Shown: one piece after another, positions 25,769 through 34,480 of the stretch | Layout of the letters: every line of letters starts with the position of its first letter | Position numbering within the stretch: position 1 is the first letter of the stretch | From: Croceicoccus mobilis | GTDB lineage: Bacteria > Pseudomonadota > Alphaproteobacteria > Sphingomonadales > Sphingomonadaceae | Length of the DNA stretch: 64,000 nucleotides | Direction of reading: 5' to 3' | NCBI RefSeq assembly: GCF_001661965.1 | Contig: NZ_LYWZ01000021.1 | Span: 62,001-126,000 of the forward strand | Notes under the pieces: generated by a model | Seen by the model: the letters and a program-made list of their open reading frames with translations, nothing else | What the model was told of the DNA's origin: nothing | The model's database searches: none | Position numbers and translations under genes: made by a program

Positions 25769-27955
25769 TCAAAAATTCATGCGGAAACGCACACCATAGG
25801 TACGCGGGTCGGCGAACTGGTAGATATAGGCCTGCACCAGCGATTGCTCCTGTGCAGCCGTCAGAATGACCTTGTCCTCAATATTGCGGACGAAGCCCTC
25901 TACCAGCCATTTCTCGTCCGCCGGCTGATAGCCGAGCGTAAAGTCCGACCGGCTGTAACCGGCCTGGCGGTCGCTGTTGTAATTGTAAAACTGCAGATGG
26001 GTCGCAGTCTGCAAATGGGTCTGGCCCCTTGCCGTGATACTCGCTCCATCGCCCAAAACGAACTGGTGCTCGATAGCGATATTGCCCGACCAGTCGGGCG
26101 CCTGCGGGGGCGTATTTCCGGCCAGATCCAGATTGCCGTTGGCGCCCGCAATTGCGAACTCCTTATACCGGGCATGCAGATAGGCAACATCAGCCTCGAT
26201 CTTGGTCTTGTCTGACACCAGCCACTGGATTTCGGCCTCGGCACCGTAATATTCCGATTTGCCCGCATTCTGGATGATGGTCTGGCTGCCTACGAACTGC
26301 AGGACCTGCTGATCGGTGTAATCGTAATAGAACGCGGCCAGGTTGAGCTGCAGACTGTCGTAGAAGAAACGGTTCTTCGACCCAATTTCATAGGCCGTGA
26401 TGTTTTCCGGCCCATAGGGAGCGACATCGGTGTAGCCGCCGGGCTTGTAGCCGGTATCATATTTTGCATAGATCAGATTGTCCGGCGTCGCCTGGTAATT
26501 CAGGCCGCCATGCCAAGTCGTCTTGTTCCACTCTGCGCTTTGAGAGATCGGAATGAACAGGTCGAATGCGGCGTAATCGGCATAGCCATCACGCCATTTC
26601 TTGTCATTGGTGTAACGAATACCGCCTTCGACGGAAAACTGATCGGTTACGTGAAAGGTTGCCTGCCCGAACACGGCTTTGGATTCCGTGCCAAGATCGG
26701 GATAGGAAAAGATGAATGCGACGTCGGGATCGTTCGAGTTGTTGAAATAGGACAGCTCGGTGTAGACGTCATTCTTTTCCTTGAAATACATCGCGCCGAC
26801 TTGCCAGTCGATCGAAGTATTCGGCTCTCCGGAGATCCGCAGTTCATGACTCGTCGTGGTCGGCTCTTCGCTCTGCGGCGCGAAATAGGTATTCGTGCCA
26901 TATAGGCCGGCGTGATCTTCCATGCCGTCAAGATCAATCAACGATTCGAATTTCAGCTTGCGGTAACCGCCCAGGTAGCTGACTTCGAACGGGCCGAAGT
27001 CATATTTGAGGTTCCATCGGAAAGCAGTTGTTTCGGTGTCGGTATAGCCGGACGGATAGCCAAGCGCCCAGGTCTTGCCGCCCTTGGGCAAAGGCGGCTT
27101 TTCGTGAACGACCGCGCCTGTATCGTCGAAAATCAACGGATAGCCGTAATTGGCCGCGCCCACGCCATTGGACCGGACGATTTCCGCCGTGACCAGCCCT
27201 TCCAGCCTTTCGGTTGGCTGAAACGCAACGTGTATGCGTGCGGCCTTGGTATCCTGATCGTCTCCGTCCCTGGCCGGCGCGTTGTTGCGATAGCCCTCGT
27301 GCGACCGGGTCTGGAACGCCGCGCGGACCTGCACGGTATCGGACAGCGGCACATTCAGCATGCCCTCGGTTATGATCGCTCCGTAATTGCCGATGGTCCC
27401 GCCCACATAGGCATCAAAAAACTTCTCCGGCTTGGCAGAGATGAAATTGATCGCGCCGCCGGTTGCACTGCGCCCATACAGCGTACCTTGCGGGCCCTTG
27501 AGCGCCTCGATGCGTTCGAGATCGAACATCGCATCGTTGATGCCAAGTGAGCGCTGGAAATAAACGCCATCGAGACTGATCGCGATCGCGGGATCGCCGG
27601 TTTCATCGGTATCGCGGCTGGAAACACCGCGGATCGTGATGATGGAATTGGCGAAATTGCGACCGAACTGAACGCTGGGAAGCACCTTGACCGCGTCGGA
27701 GAGCGTGCCGATGCCATTTCGCGCGACACTTTCCGCGCCGATCACCGCAACCGAAATAGGCGTGCGCTGTGCAGTTGATTCCCGCTTTTCGGCGGTGACA
27801 ACGATCTCTCCAAGACCGGCACCCTCATGCGGGTCGGCGGCGTCCTGTGCATCCTGGGCAATCGCGGCAGGCGAACAAACGACCATTGCCGTCTGCATCA
27901 CACCGGCCATGGCCAAGGCACGATAGGTCCTGCGACCGTGAAAACGCGAATTCAT
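25769..27955 (-). CDS. TonB-dependent outer-membrane receptor
   Basis: A 728-residue receptor with a signal peptide (AMAGVMQTAMVVCSPAAIAQ), a TonB box (GEIVVTAEKRES), a plug domain (TLSDAVKVLPSVQFGRNF, ERIEALKGPQGTLYGRSA) and a 22-stranded-barrel-type C-terminus ending in TYGVRFRMNF with the terminal Phe. It would import a bulky or scarce nutrient across the outer membrane using TonB energy. It belongs to the broad sphingomonad group of catabolic TonB receptors rather than an obvious siderophore type. Two palindromic sites lie 82 and 140 bases upstream. The Gfo/Idh/MocA gene follows it. Confidence 0.93.
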   Translation of the reverse strand: MNSRFHGRRTYRALAMAGVMQTAMVVCSPAAIAQDAQDAADPHEGAGLGEIVVTAEKRESTAQRTPISVAVIGAESVARNGIGTLSDAVKVLPSVQFGRNFANSIITIRGVSSRDTDETGDPAIAISLDGVYFQRSLGINDAMFDLERIEALKGPQGTLYGRSATGGAINFISAKPEKFFDAYVGGTIGNYGAIITEGMLNVPLSDTVQVRAAFQTRSHEGYRNNAPARDGDDQDTKAARIHVAFQPTERLEGLVTAEIVRSNGVGAANYGYPLIFDDTGAVVHEKPPLPKGGKTWALGYPSGYTDTETTAFRWNLKYDFGPFEVSYLGGYRKLKFESLIDLDGMEDHAGLYGTNTYFAPQSEEPTTTSHELRISGEPNTSIDWQVGAMYFKEKNDVYTELSYFNNSNDPDVAFIFSYPDLGTESKAVFGQATFHVTDQFSVEGGIRYTNDKKWRDGYADYAAFDLFIPISQSAEWNKTTWHGGLNYQATPDNLIYAKYDTGYKPGGYTDVAPYGPENITAYEIGSKNRFFYDSLQLNLAAFYYDYTDQQVLQFVGSQTIIQNAGKSEYYGAEAEIQWLVSDKTKIEADVAYLHARYKEFAIAGANGNLDLAGNTPPQAPDWSGNIAIEHQFVLGDGASITARGQTHLQTATHLQFYNYNSDRQAGYSRSDFTLGYQPADEKWLVEGFVRNIEDKVILTAAQEQSLVQAYIYQFADPRTYGVRFRMNF

Positions 27956-28035
27956 AGCTTACCCCTTTGCCCGTCGGAAACCCGTGTCGACATGGCTGCA
28001 ACATCTTCGCCAGCAAACGCGCTGTCAAGAATTAG

Positions 28036-28043
28036 GTATGCAT
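28036..28043. promoter_or_regulatory. Operator-like site before the TonB receptor (GTATGCAT)
   Basis: GTATGCAT matches seven of eight bases of the TATGCATA core, with TATGCAT itself at 28037-28043. It lies in the 214-bp gap between the MFS gene end and the TonB receptor start. Confidence 0.45.
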
Positions 28044-28094
28044 TTTTTTGATGTAGTCTGAATTTGTCACGCTTAAGTCACTATTTCCTATTAC

Positions 28095-28105
28095 TATGTA
28101 TACAC
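28095..28105. promoter_or_regulatory. TGTATACA palindrome before the TonB receptor
   Basis: TATGTATACAC contains the perfect palindrome TGTATACA (28097-28104), which fits the general GntR/FadR-type operator form TnGTnnACnA. It lies 52 bases upstream of the GTATGCAT site and resembles TGTATAC near 43787. Confidence 0.5.
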
Positions 28106-28169
28106 ATTTCTGGGTTCAGGGCCATGGACGCAGGCAGGGGTTCGATTGCCGGAAATGCAGAGATCGGGG

Positions 28170-29417
28170 TCAGCCCGACTTGCCGTCGCGGCCGGGCAAT
28201 TCAGGATATCGGCCAAGCGATCCGATCAGGGTCGCGCCGATCAGGAACATTGCGATGGCAGCCACCATCGCCTGGTCGTAGCTGCCGGTCCGGTCGAAGG
28301 AGAGGCCGGCAAGACTGGGCCCGATGCCCGCTCCCAGTGCAAAGATCGACAAGTTCACGCCATAGATCACGCCATAGTGGCGCATGCCGAAATAGCGGCT
28401 GACCAGATAGGCCATCAGGTCCACTTCCGCACCGGCCGCAAGGCCTATCAAGAGAATGGCCAACACCGTCTCGTAATGGCCGGTACCCATCAGCATGATC
28501 GCCATCGATATTGCCGGTAGCGGCACGAAACACACTGCAACACGCGGCGCATGGAAACGATCGATCAGCGCGCCCACCAGCAGGCGTCCGGTGATAACGG
28601 CAAATCCCATCAATCCAGCCATCGACGCGGCCTCGCCTGCGTCCAAGCCGCGATCGGATAGCATCGGCACCAGATGCACCATCGATCCGGCCTGCGCGAG
28701 GATCACGCAGAAGATGCCTGTGGCGATCAATGCAAAATGCCGGGTCCTGACGGCTTGGCGAAGGGTTACGCCCGCCAATTCGGCACGATTGCCGCTGCCC
28801 GGCCCCTTGTCTGCTTTCCGGCTGCAGTATGCCACTGCTGGCAGGATCAGGAACACCGCGGCCAGCGCAATAAGCTGATAGGCCGCTCTCCAGCCAAACT
28901 CCTCGATAAGATAGGCGCAAAAGCGAGGGCCAAAGATACTGGCGAACCCTGTTCCCGCAAGCGCCATGCCGAGTGCAAGTCCGCGCGCACGCTGGAAATT
29001 CTGCCCGATCATACGCGTCCAGGTCAGCGGCGTCGTGCCGCAGCCAAGCATTGCGACTGCGATCCACGCGGCATAATAGCTAAGCAGCGAAGGGCCCGAC
29101 GCCGCAAGCAGCGCGAGCCCGATTCCGAGACCGACAAGCGAGGTGAGCGCGATGCCGCGCGGACCATGCCGGTCGACGATGCCGCCAAGGAACGGGCTGA
29201 GCAGGAATGTCCCGGAATGCAGGAAAAATGCGCCGAGGCCTATCTGTGATCGTGACCAGCCGAACTCAGCCTCGAGCGGCTTTATGAACACGCCAAGCGT
29301 GTAGTACGGAATCCCGGTGGTGCCGATTGCCACACCGAGCGCGGCGGCCAGAATGATCGGCCAGCGCATGCGCAGTTCCATGCCGCCGGTCAGCGGTCGA
29401 TCGTCATTGCGGGTCAT
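28170..29417 (-). CDS. MFS transporter (monocarboxylate/oxalate-formate type)
   Basis: A 415-residue protein with about 12 hydrophobic helices. Features include PYYTLGVFIKPLEAEFGWSR and GGIVDRHGPRG (loop 2-3 motif A-like), typical of the MCT/OFA branch of the major facilitator superfamily that carries carboxylates. It is the last gene of a minus-strand group behind the IclR regulator: FAD monooxygenase, AMDase-like protein, SDR, MFS. It probably imports the acid, or exports an intermediate, of that pathway. Confidence 0.85.
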   Translation of the reverse strand: MTRNDDRPLTGGMELRMRWPIILAAALGVAIGTTGIPYYTLGVFIKPLEAEFGWSRSQIGLGAFFLHSGTFLLSPFLGGIVDRHGPRGIALTSLVGLGIGLALLAASGPSLLSYYAAWIAVAMLGCGTTPLTWTRMIGQNFQRARGLALGMALAGTGFASIFGPRFCAYLIEEFGWRAAYQLIALAAVFLILPAVAYCSRKADKGPGSGNRAELAGVTLRQAVRTRHFALIATGIFCVILAQAGSMVHLVPMLSDRGLDAGEAASMAGLMGFAVITGRLLVGALIDRFHAPRVAVCFVPLPAISMAIMLMGTGHYETVLAILLIGLAAGAEVDLMAYLVSRYFGMRHYGVIYGVNLSIFALGAGIGPSLAGLSFDRTGSYDQAMVAAIAMFLIGATLIGSLGRYPELPGRDGKSG

Positions 29418-29452
29418 GAACTGCGGATTCCCTTCATGCTGGCCGGAAATCG

Positions 29453-30364
29453 CTAAAGGATGTTCGGCATCGTTGAAGCCTCGTCAGCGGCGGCCAGGAG
29501 CGCCTTGGCGGGATCGATGTGGGGGTCCCAGTCTTTGGCGATCAGGCGGCGGCCGGTGAAGCCGTCGGAAAAACGGGACGAAAGCCAGAGCGCGGGCGGC
29601 ACCAGAATATCTGCAGGCAGCAGTCCGGAAATTCGCCCCAAATCGCCGCGTGGTCCGTGGCCGGGCCGGAAATCTGCCGCCGCGCGCGTCCCTACATCAC
29701 CGCCCGGGATCAGGGCGGTGTCGCTTGCCGCGCCGGGCAGCAGCGCATTGACGGTCACTCCGGTTCCATCGAGATCGTCGGCCCACACTCGGGTGCTGGC
29801 CTCAAGTGCCGCCTTGGTCGCTCCATACGGTCCGGCCCCGCGACGTATCATCGTGGGGCGCGAGGTCGAGATATTGATGATCCTCCCAAAGCCCCGCTCC
29901 ACCATTCCCGGCGCGAAAGCGCGCGCCAGCAGGAACGGGCCCACGACATTGGTCTGAACCACTTCTGCGTAGCGTTGTGCATCCGCGCTCCAGAAGGGAA
30001 GCGGCTTGCCGATATCGTAGGATGGCATGGCGTCGATCGGCCCGCGTGCCGCATTGTTCACCAGAATATCGACCGCGCCGAACCTCGTGCCGATGGTATC
30101 GACAAGGGCATCGCAATCCTTCTGCGATGCCGCATCGGCAATAACGCCCAGCGTGCGGCCACGCGCAAGCGTTTCGGCCATGGCAACCGTGGCGTCCAGT
30201 TCATCGCGGCTACGGTGGGCAGTAACGGCGACATTGGCTCCGGCGCGGACGAAGGCAAGCGCCAGTTCGCGGCCAAAGCCGCGCCCTCCGCCGGTTACAA
30301 GAACGGTCCGCCCAGCAAGGCGGTAGCGATCGCAGATGTCAGAAGTCTGTGAAGAGACGGCCAT
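29453..30364 (-). CDS. SDR-family short-chain dehydrogenase/reductase
   Basis: A 303-residue protein from the ATG at 30364 (MAVSSQTSDICDRYRLAG), with GGAGG close upstream. It has the cofactor motif TGGGRGFG, NNAARG after strand 4, and the catalytic Ser with YxxxK in INISTSRPTM...GPYGATKAAL. It is therefore likely an active NAD(P)-dependent oxidoreductase on a hydroxy or keto group. Its start overlaps the AMDase-like gene by 26 bases. The C-terminus has about 50 residues more than minimal SDRs. Confidence 0.88.
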   Translation of the reverse strand: MAVSSQTSDICDRYRLAGRTVLVTGGGRGFGRELALAFVRAGANVAVTAHRSRDELDATVAMAETLARGRTLGVIADAASQKDCDALVDTIGTRFGAVDILVNNAARGPIDAMPSYDIGKPLPFWSADAQRYAEVVQTNVVGPFLLARAFAPGMVERGFGRIINISTSRPTMIRRGAGPYGATKAALEASTRVWADDLDGTGVTVNALLPGAASDTALIPGGDVGTRAAADFRPGHGPRGDLGRISGLLPADILVPPALWLSSRFSDGFTGRRLIAKDWDPHIDPAKALLAAADEASTMPNIL

Positions 30365-31085
30365 AACCCTCCAGTCGATCTTTGATGCCATTGACGCGCA
30401 AGGCATGCCAGTAGGTCGCCGCATTGATGGCAATCACCGGTTTGCCCAGCCACGACTCCGCTTCGGCCGCGAGCCGCATCATCGACATGTTCGTGCCTAC
30501 CTGGCAGATGGCATCGACGTCGTCGCTGTAGAGATCGCGCAAGGTCCGGCGCAGGAGGTCTTCCGGTGTCTGCGCGATATCGGTCCAGCTGGAACGGCGC
30601 AGCGGAATGTCGCGCACCGTCTCAAACCCATAATCGCTCAGAAAACCCCGGACATCGGCATTCGCCGCGGGATAATATGGCGAAACGAATGCCACCTTGC
30701 GTATGCCACCATAGGCCTGCAGGGCAGCGACCAGGGCCCGTGACCCCACGCTGATGCGCAGGCCCGTCATGGCCTCGATCTCCCCTACCATCCGGTCGCA
30801 TCCCGCTTTACCGCCAGCAAAGGAAATCGCGGAAATGCCAAGCACGAGATAGTCTGGATTGCAGGTCATCGCCGTGCGAAGCGCATCGGAAAGGCCGTCG
30901 CCGATCTTCGCAGTTCCCGCCATGAAGCTCGCATCGGACAAGGCCTGGGCGTTCTCGACATAGATATCGCGATAGGCATTGGTTACGCCTGCCGGGCGCA
31001 ATGCCTCCATATCAGGCTGAACGATCGTGTTGGTCGACGGACCAAGCACGGCGAATATCTTTCGCCACCCAAGCACGTCGGTCAT
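30339..31085 (-). CDS. Arylmalonate-decarboxylase/maleate-isomerase-like protein without usual catalytic cysteines
   Basis: A protein of about 248 residues in the Asp/Glu/hydantoin racemase superfamily. The N-terminus (FAVLGPSTNTIVQPDMEAL) and the second-half segment QVGTNMSMM fit the maleate cis-trans isomerase / arylmalonate decarboxylase branch. In racemases and maleate isomerases two cysteines act. Here the first site reads VLGISAISF (no Cys; a Gly as in arylmalonate decarboxylase). The second reads CQVGTNMS, where I would expect Cys before TN but see Gly, with a Cys three residues earlier. The enzyme may be inactive, use another residue, or do different chemistry. It lies 25 bases after the FAD monooxygenase gene. 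Confidence 0.75.
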   Translation of the reverse strand: MTDVLGWRKIFAVLGPSTNTIVQPDMEALRPAGVTNAYRDIYVENAQALSDASFMAGTAKIGDGLSDALRTAMTCNPDYLVLGISAISFAGGKAGCDRMVGEIEAMTGLRISVGSRALVAALQAYGGIRKVAFVSPYYPAANADVRGFLSDYGFETVRDIPLRRSSWTDIAQTPEDLLRRTLRDLYSDDVDAICQVGTNMSMMRLAAEAESWLGKPVIAINAATYWHALRVNGIKDRLEGYGRLFTDF

Positions 31086-31110
31086 GTCCGGCTGGCTCCC
31101 GTTCTGATTT

Positions 31111-32301
31111 TCATGCGATCGCCCCTTCGTCATCAAGGCTCTTGAACATGGCCTGTTTGTACAGGGCATCCCGGCGCTTGGCGGGGTCGGCCACGATCTC
31201 GGCCATGCTGGCCCGCTGCGAATCGCGCTTGGTGCCCCAGCCTTCCTTCATGGCCTTGGTGTTGTCCATCGTCTGTGCCTGAACGAAGCTGTGCGCGACA
31301 CCGCGTCGCTGGCGATCGTACTGGCCGAGAAGTTCGGGCGAGCCGCCATCCAGCAATATGGCAAGCAGCTTTCGGCAAAGGTTGAAGGCATCGTGGATGC
31401 CGCCGTTCATGCCATAGCCGCCGATCGGGCTGTTTACATGGGCGGCATCGCCGGCAAGGCAGATGCGTCCATCGACAAATCGCTCTGCCACGCGCTGGTG
31501 AATCCGATAGATGGTGCGATGCACGGTTTCAACGGGCAGATCTTTCGACAGCAGGCGCGCGAACACTCCATCCTTGAACGCATCGCCCAGATAGGCGTCA
31601 GAATCGCCCTCCGAATCCACCGGAAGCAGCACGCGCCAGGCGCTTGGCGCGCGCAGCAGGACAAGCCATTCCTCAGGATCGGACACATAATTGACCAGCG
31701 AGAGCCCGGAAATGTGGTCCTCGAGCGGCAAGAGCGTCGAATAGCACAGATAGGCTTCGGGATAGGTGAACCCGTCAAATCCGATATCCAGCGCGCGGCG
31801 CACCACGCTGCTCGCTCCATCGGCGGCAATCATGTAGCGCGCCTCGATCGTCTTTTCGCCATCTGCGCATTCGACGGTCGCGCGGACGCGATCGGCACCC
31901 TGCTCTACCGCGCGCAGGGTGCAGCCGAATTGCAGGCTAACATTGGATAGCGACCGCAATTGCGAGATCGCCAGATTGACGAGCTTGTATTGCTCGCATT
32001 GAAGACGGAACGGAAAGCACGTGCGATCGGCAATCTCGCCAAGATCGAGGCGGAAAGTCTCGTTGCTCGCGCGGTCGCGGAACGTGTAGACCGGTGCCTT
32101 CAACCCTTGCGCGATAAGCGGTTCGGCAAGGCCGATGCTGTCCAGCATTTCAAGCGTGGGCGGGTGCACGGTCGAGGCGCGCAGGTCCATCGGCGTCTCT
32201 TCGACGCGGTCGGTGACGGTCACCTCCACGCCTGCCTGCGCAAGAATGAGCGCACATACCGAGCCGACCGGACCGCACCCGACAATCAATACCTCAGTCA
32301 A
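31111..32301 (-). CDS. FAD-dependent aromatic hydroxylase-type monooxygenase
   Basis: A 396-residue flavoprotein of the p-hydroxybenzoate hydroxylase class, closest in style to MhpA/PheA-like enzymes. It has the FAD Rossmann motif VLIVGCGPVGSV (GxGxxG) at the N-terminus, a conserved YMIAADGASSVVRR (DG motif), and RICLAGDAAHVNSPIGGYGMNGG (GD motif). Such enzymes use NAD(P)H and O2 to hydroxylate aromatic or heteroaromatic rings. The preferred start is TTG at 32301, with AGGGG six bases upstream; a GTG at 32367 would overlap the operator region. It is divergent from an IclR regulator with tandem operators between them. Confidence 0.87.
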   Translation of the reverse strand: MTEVLIVGCGPVGSVCALILAQAGVEVTVTDRVEETPMDLRASTVHPPTLEMLDSIGLAEPLIAQGLKAPVYTFRDRASNETFRLDLGEIADRTCFPFRLQCEQYKLVNLAISQLRSLSNVSLQFGCTLRAVEQGADRVRATVECADGEKTIEARYMIAADGASSVVRRALDIGFDGFTYPEAYLCYSTLLPLEDHISGLSLVNYVSDPEEWLVLLRAPSAWRVLLPVDSEGDSDAYLGDAFKDGVFARLLSKDLPVETVHRTIYRIHQRVAERFVDGRICLAGDAAHVNSPIGGYGMNGGIHDAFNLCRKLLAILLDGGSPELLGQYDRQRRGVAHSFVQAQTMDNTKAMKEGWGTKRDSQRASMAEIVADPAKRRDALYKQAMFKSLDDEGAIA

Positions 32302-32370
32302 TTCAGTCCCCTTGGTTTGCTGGAAGAATTGTGCGGTAATCGCGGTGTTGCGTCGCGGCACTTTCACGCT

Positions 32371-32392
32371 ATGCTCGCAGTGCGAGCGGCAT
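32371..32392. promoter_or_regulatory. IclR operator candidate 1
   Basis: An imperfect palindrome around GCTCGCAGTGCGAGC (arms GCTCGCA and TGCGAGC sharing the centre), bounded by ATGCTCG and GCAT. It has the form of known IclR-family operators and lies between the divergent monooxygenase and iclR genes. Confidence 0.6.
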
Positions 32393-32400
32393 AATCCGGC

Positions 32401-32422
32401 ATGCTCGAACTGCGAGTGTCAT
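32401..32422. promoter_or_regulatory. IclR operator candidate 2, overlapping the iclR start
   Basis: A second copy, ATGCTCGAACTGCGAG plus TGTCAT, starting exactly 30 bases after the first, so both lie on nearly the same DNA face. Its last two bases are the AT of the iclR start codon, suggesting autorepression. Confidence 0.6.
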
Positions 32423-33170
32423 GAAACGTAGCCCTTCAATCCGGTCGCTTGCCCGCGGCCTCATGGTCCTCGAGTGTTTTCGGGGCGGCGATCCGTTGAC
32501 CCAGGCCGAAATCGCCGTGGCGACTGGATTGCCCTATCCGACTGTGTGGCGGATACTCATGACCCTGCTCGAACTGGGGTATCTGGAGACAACGCCGGTC
32601 AGCGAACGCTATGTGCTGTCCGCGCGCGCACTGGTGCTCAGCGCCGGTTTCCAGGATCGCGATAACCTTGTCGGGCGATATCGTTCGGCGATGGATATCC
32701 TGTGCCAAGAGGTCATGTGGCCGATTTCACTGGTCGTCCCGGTGGGCAGTTCGATGGTGGTCAGGTACAGCACGCACAACGCCACCACGATGACCTACAG
32801 CGTTTACAAACCCGGCTTCGCGACGCCGTTGTGCCAAAGCGCGAGCGGCATTGCCTATCTCTCGGCTTTGCCGACGACGCTGCGCGACCGGCTTATCGCG
32901 CCGCTTGAGTTTGACGATGTCGAAGGTCCATTGCTGCTCGAACAGATCGAACGGGCACGCAGAGACGGCGTCGCCGCCTATGAGCGTTCCCCATACAATC
33001 CGACACCCGGCAAATTATCGACCATCGCGGTGCCCGTGATCGTCGGCGGCAAGGCGTCGGCTGCACTCGCCCTCAGCTTCTTTGCCAGCGCGATGTCGGT
33101 GCAAAAGGCGATCGAGATGTATCTCCCTCGCCTGAAGGCGATCGCCGACAGCGAGGGAATGGCCGGCTAG
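32421..33170 (+). CDS. IclR-family regulator of the monooxygenase operon
   Basis: A 249-residue regulator. The N-terminal winged helix includes LTQAEIAVATGLPYPTVWRILMTL; the C-terminal IclR effector domain contains GFATPLCQSASGIAYLSAL and PGKLSTIAVPVIVGGKASAALAL. The style resembles MhpR, which controls an MhpA-type hydroxylase in phenylpropionate catabolism, in keeping with its divergent neighbour. It starts at ATG 32421. It converges on the deacetylase gene. Confidence 0.9.
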   Translation: MKRSPSIRSLARGLMVLECFRGGDPLTQAEIAVATGLPYPTVWRILMTLLELGYLETTPVSERYVLSARALVLSAGFQDRDNLVGRYRSAMDILCQEVMWPISLVVPVGSSMVVRYSTHNATTMTYSVYKPGFATPLCQSASGIAYLSALPTTLRDRLIAPLEFDDVEGPLLLEQIERARRDGVAAYERSPYNPTPGKLSTIAVPVIVGGKASAALALSFFASAMSVQKAIEMYLPRLKAIADSEGMAG

Positions 33171-33218
33171 GTGCCAGACGTCATGCGGTTCGACCGCGCG
33201 TTTGCGCGGCCATATCCA

Positions 33219-34286
33219 TCAATCATCCCGCTCGATATAGAGATCGCTGCCCACCGCCTTGAGATGGTCCTGATAGGCGTTCCTGCCGAACAGCAAGTCT
33301 TTCGGGCTGACCAGTGCGATCCTGTTCTCGCGGATCCAGTCCTTGAGCTCGTTTGAAGTCAGCCCTTCCAGGTCCAGCAAGCGGATCAGCGAAAAACGCC
33401 TGCTCATCGTGCGGTCGCCGCGCTCCATCCTGCGATAGGTCCACAGATCCAGATATCCGGGATGGAACGCGCGGATCGGAGTCCAGCCTTCGTCCATAAG
33501 CTTGAGCATACCGCCCCGGTCCTCGGTATAATAGTTCACGGGGCTGTAGTTCTCTTCCCAATCCGCAACCGAATCGGTCTGGTAGAAGTCCTTCACGCTG
33601 GGAAGCATGTTGGTGTACCACGCCTTCTTGTCGGCCCATTTCGGCTCGGCCTCGACCTTGCCCATGTTGTTGTACCAGCCATCGATCAAGTGATATTCGT
33701 CGATCACCTGCTGTTTGGCGCGCAGGAAGGGGGTCGGCTCCACCGGCCCCTGCATCGGCATGCCGAGTCCCGGCGATCCGAAGGTCGGCGGATGGCCGAG
33801 ATACTGGATGCTCAGCTCCATCTGAGCGCGCAGCTCTGCCAGAGCCTCTTCGAACTTCACGTCCGGCGCGGTCTGGATATCCTCGCGAAAGCGGCCCGCA
33901 TATTCCTCGCCCTCTGGCACGACCAGCGATGGAACCTCGGCAGCCGGAAGAACCGGCGATCCCCACATATGGGCGTGCCACCCTACCGAAATCCATGGCC
34001 GTTCTTTAAGCTTGATCAGGGCATCGATCGTCCCCGGGCTGTCGAGCATGATATCGACCCACGTGACGACGCCATTATCGACCGCCTCGAACACGCCTTC
34101 ATTGTATATTTTCGACGCGCCGACATCATCGGCCCTGACAATCATCTGCCGACCGTGATCCGGCGCCTCTTCCGCGACGGCGACCGGCGCACCGCCAAGA
34201 GACGTCGGAGCGCCGGGTATTCCTGTCAAAGCCGCCAGAACGGCAGCGGACAATATCGAACCCTTGAATGCTCCGGCCAGTCTCAT
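33219..34286 (-). CDS. Exported ChbG/YdjC-family (polysaccharide deacetylase-like) protein
   Basis: A 355-residue protein from ATG 34286, preceded by GGAAGGAG at good spacing. A signal peptide (SILSAAVLAALTGIPGAP...) predicts export, unusual for YdjC proteins, which are mostly cytoplasmic. The mature protein has the metal-site motif RADDVG (near residue 51) and the HxH motif in GWHAHMWGSP. A further FHPGYLDL segment is typical of the family. ChbG deacetylates chito-oligosaccharides; the substrate here is unknown. A TATGCAT site lies 24 bases upstream of the start. Confidence 0.82.
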   Translation of the reverse strand: MRLAGAFKGSILSAAVLAALTGIPGAPTSLGGAPVAVAEEAPDHGRQMIVRADDVGASKIYNEGVFEAVDNGVVTWVDIMLDSPGTIDALIKLKERPWISVGWHAHMWGSPVLPAAEVPSLVVPEGEEYAGRFREDIQTAPDVKFEEALAELRAQMELSIQYLGHPPTFGSPGLGMPMQGPVEPTPFLRAKQQVIDEYHLIDGWYNNMGKVEAEPKWADKKAWYTNMLPSVKDFYQTDSVADWEENYSPVNYYTEDRGGMLKLMDEGWTPIRAFHPGYLDLWTYRRMERGDRTMSRRFSLIRLLDLEGLTSNELKDWIRENRIALVSPKDLLFGRNAYQDHLKAVGSDLYIERDD

Positions 34287-34306
34287 AGCTGCTCCTTCCT
34301 CGAATG

Positions 34307-34316
34307 ATGTATGCAT
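34307..34316. promoter_or_regulatory. Operator-like site before the YdjC gene (ATGTATGCAT)
   Basis: ATGTATGCAT lies in the 194-bp gap between the LeuD-like and YdjC genes. It matches the left ten bases of the conserved motif found before the permease, TonB receptor and HMGL-like operons. Confidence 0.5.
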
Positions 34317-34480
34317 GGTTTCAGGTCGCGGGAAGTCGATAATGCGCTTGCCCGCAGACCGGCCAGAAGCGCAAGGAGCGTCCCGTCGCGCCCTGTCACG
34401 CTGCATTACCGGCGCGGCGGCACGCCGCGCGGCGAACGCCGTCTTAAGCAGCGCGGTCAGGCGCAAAACTGGCGCACCGG

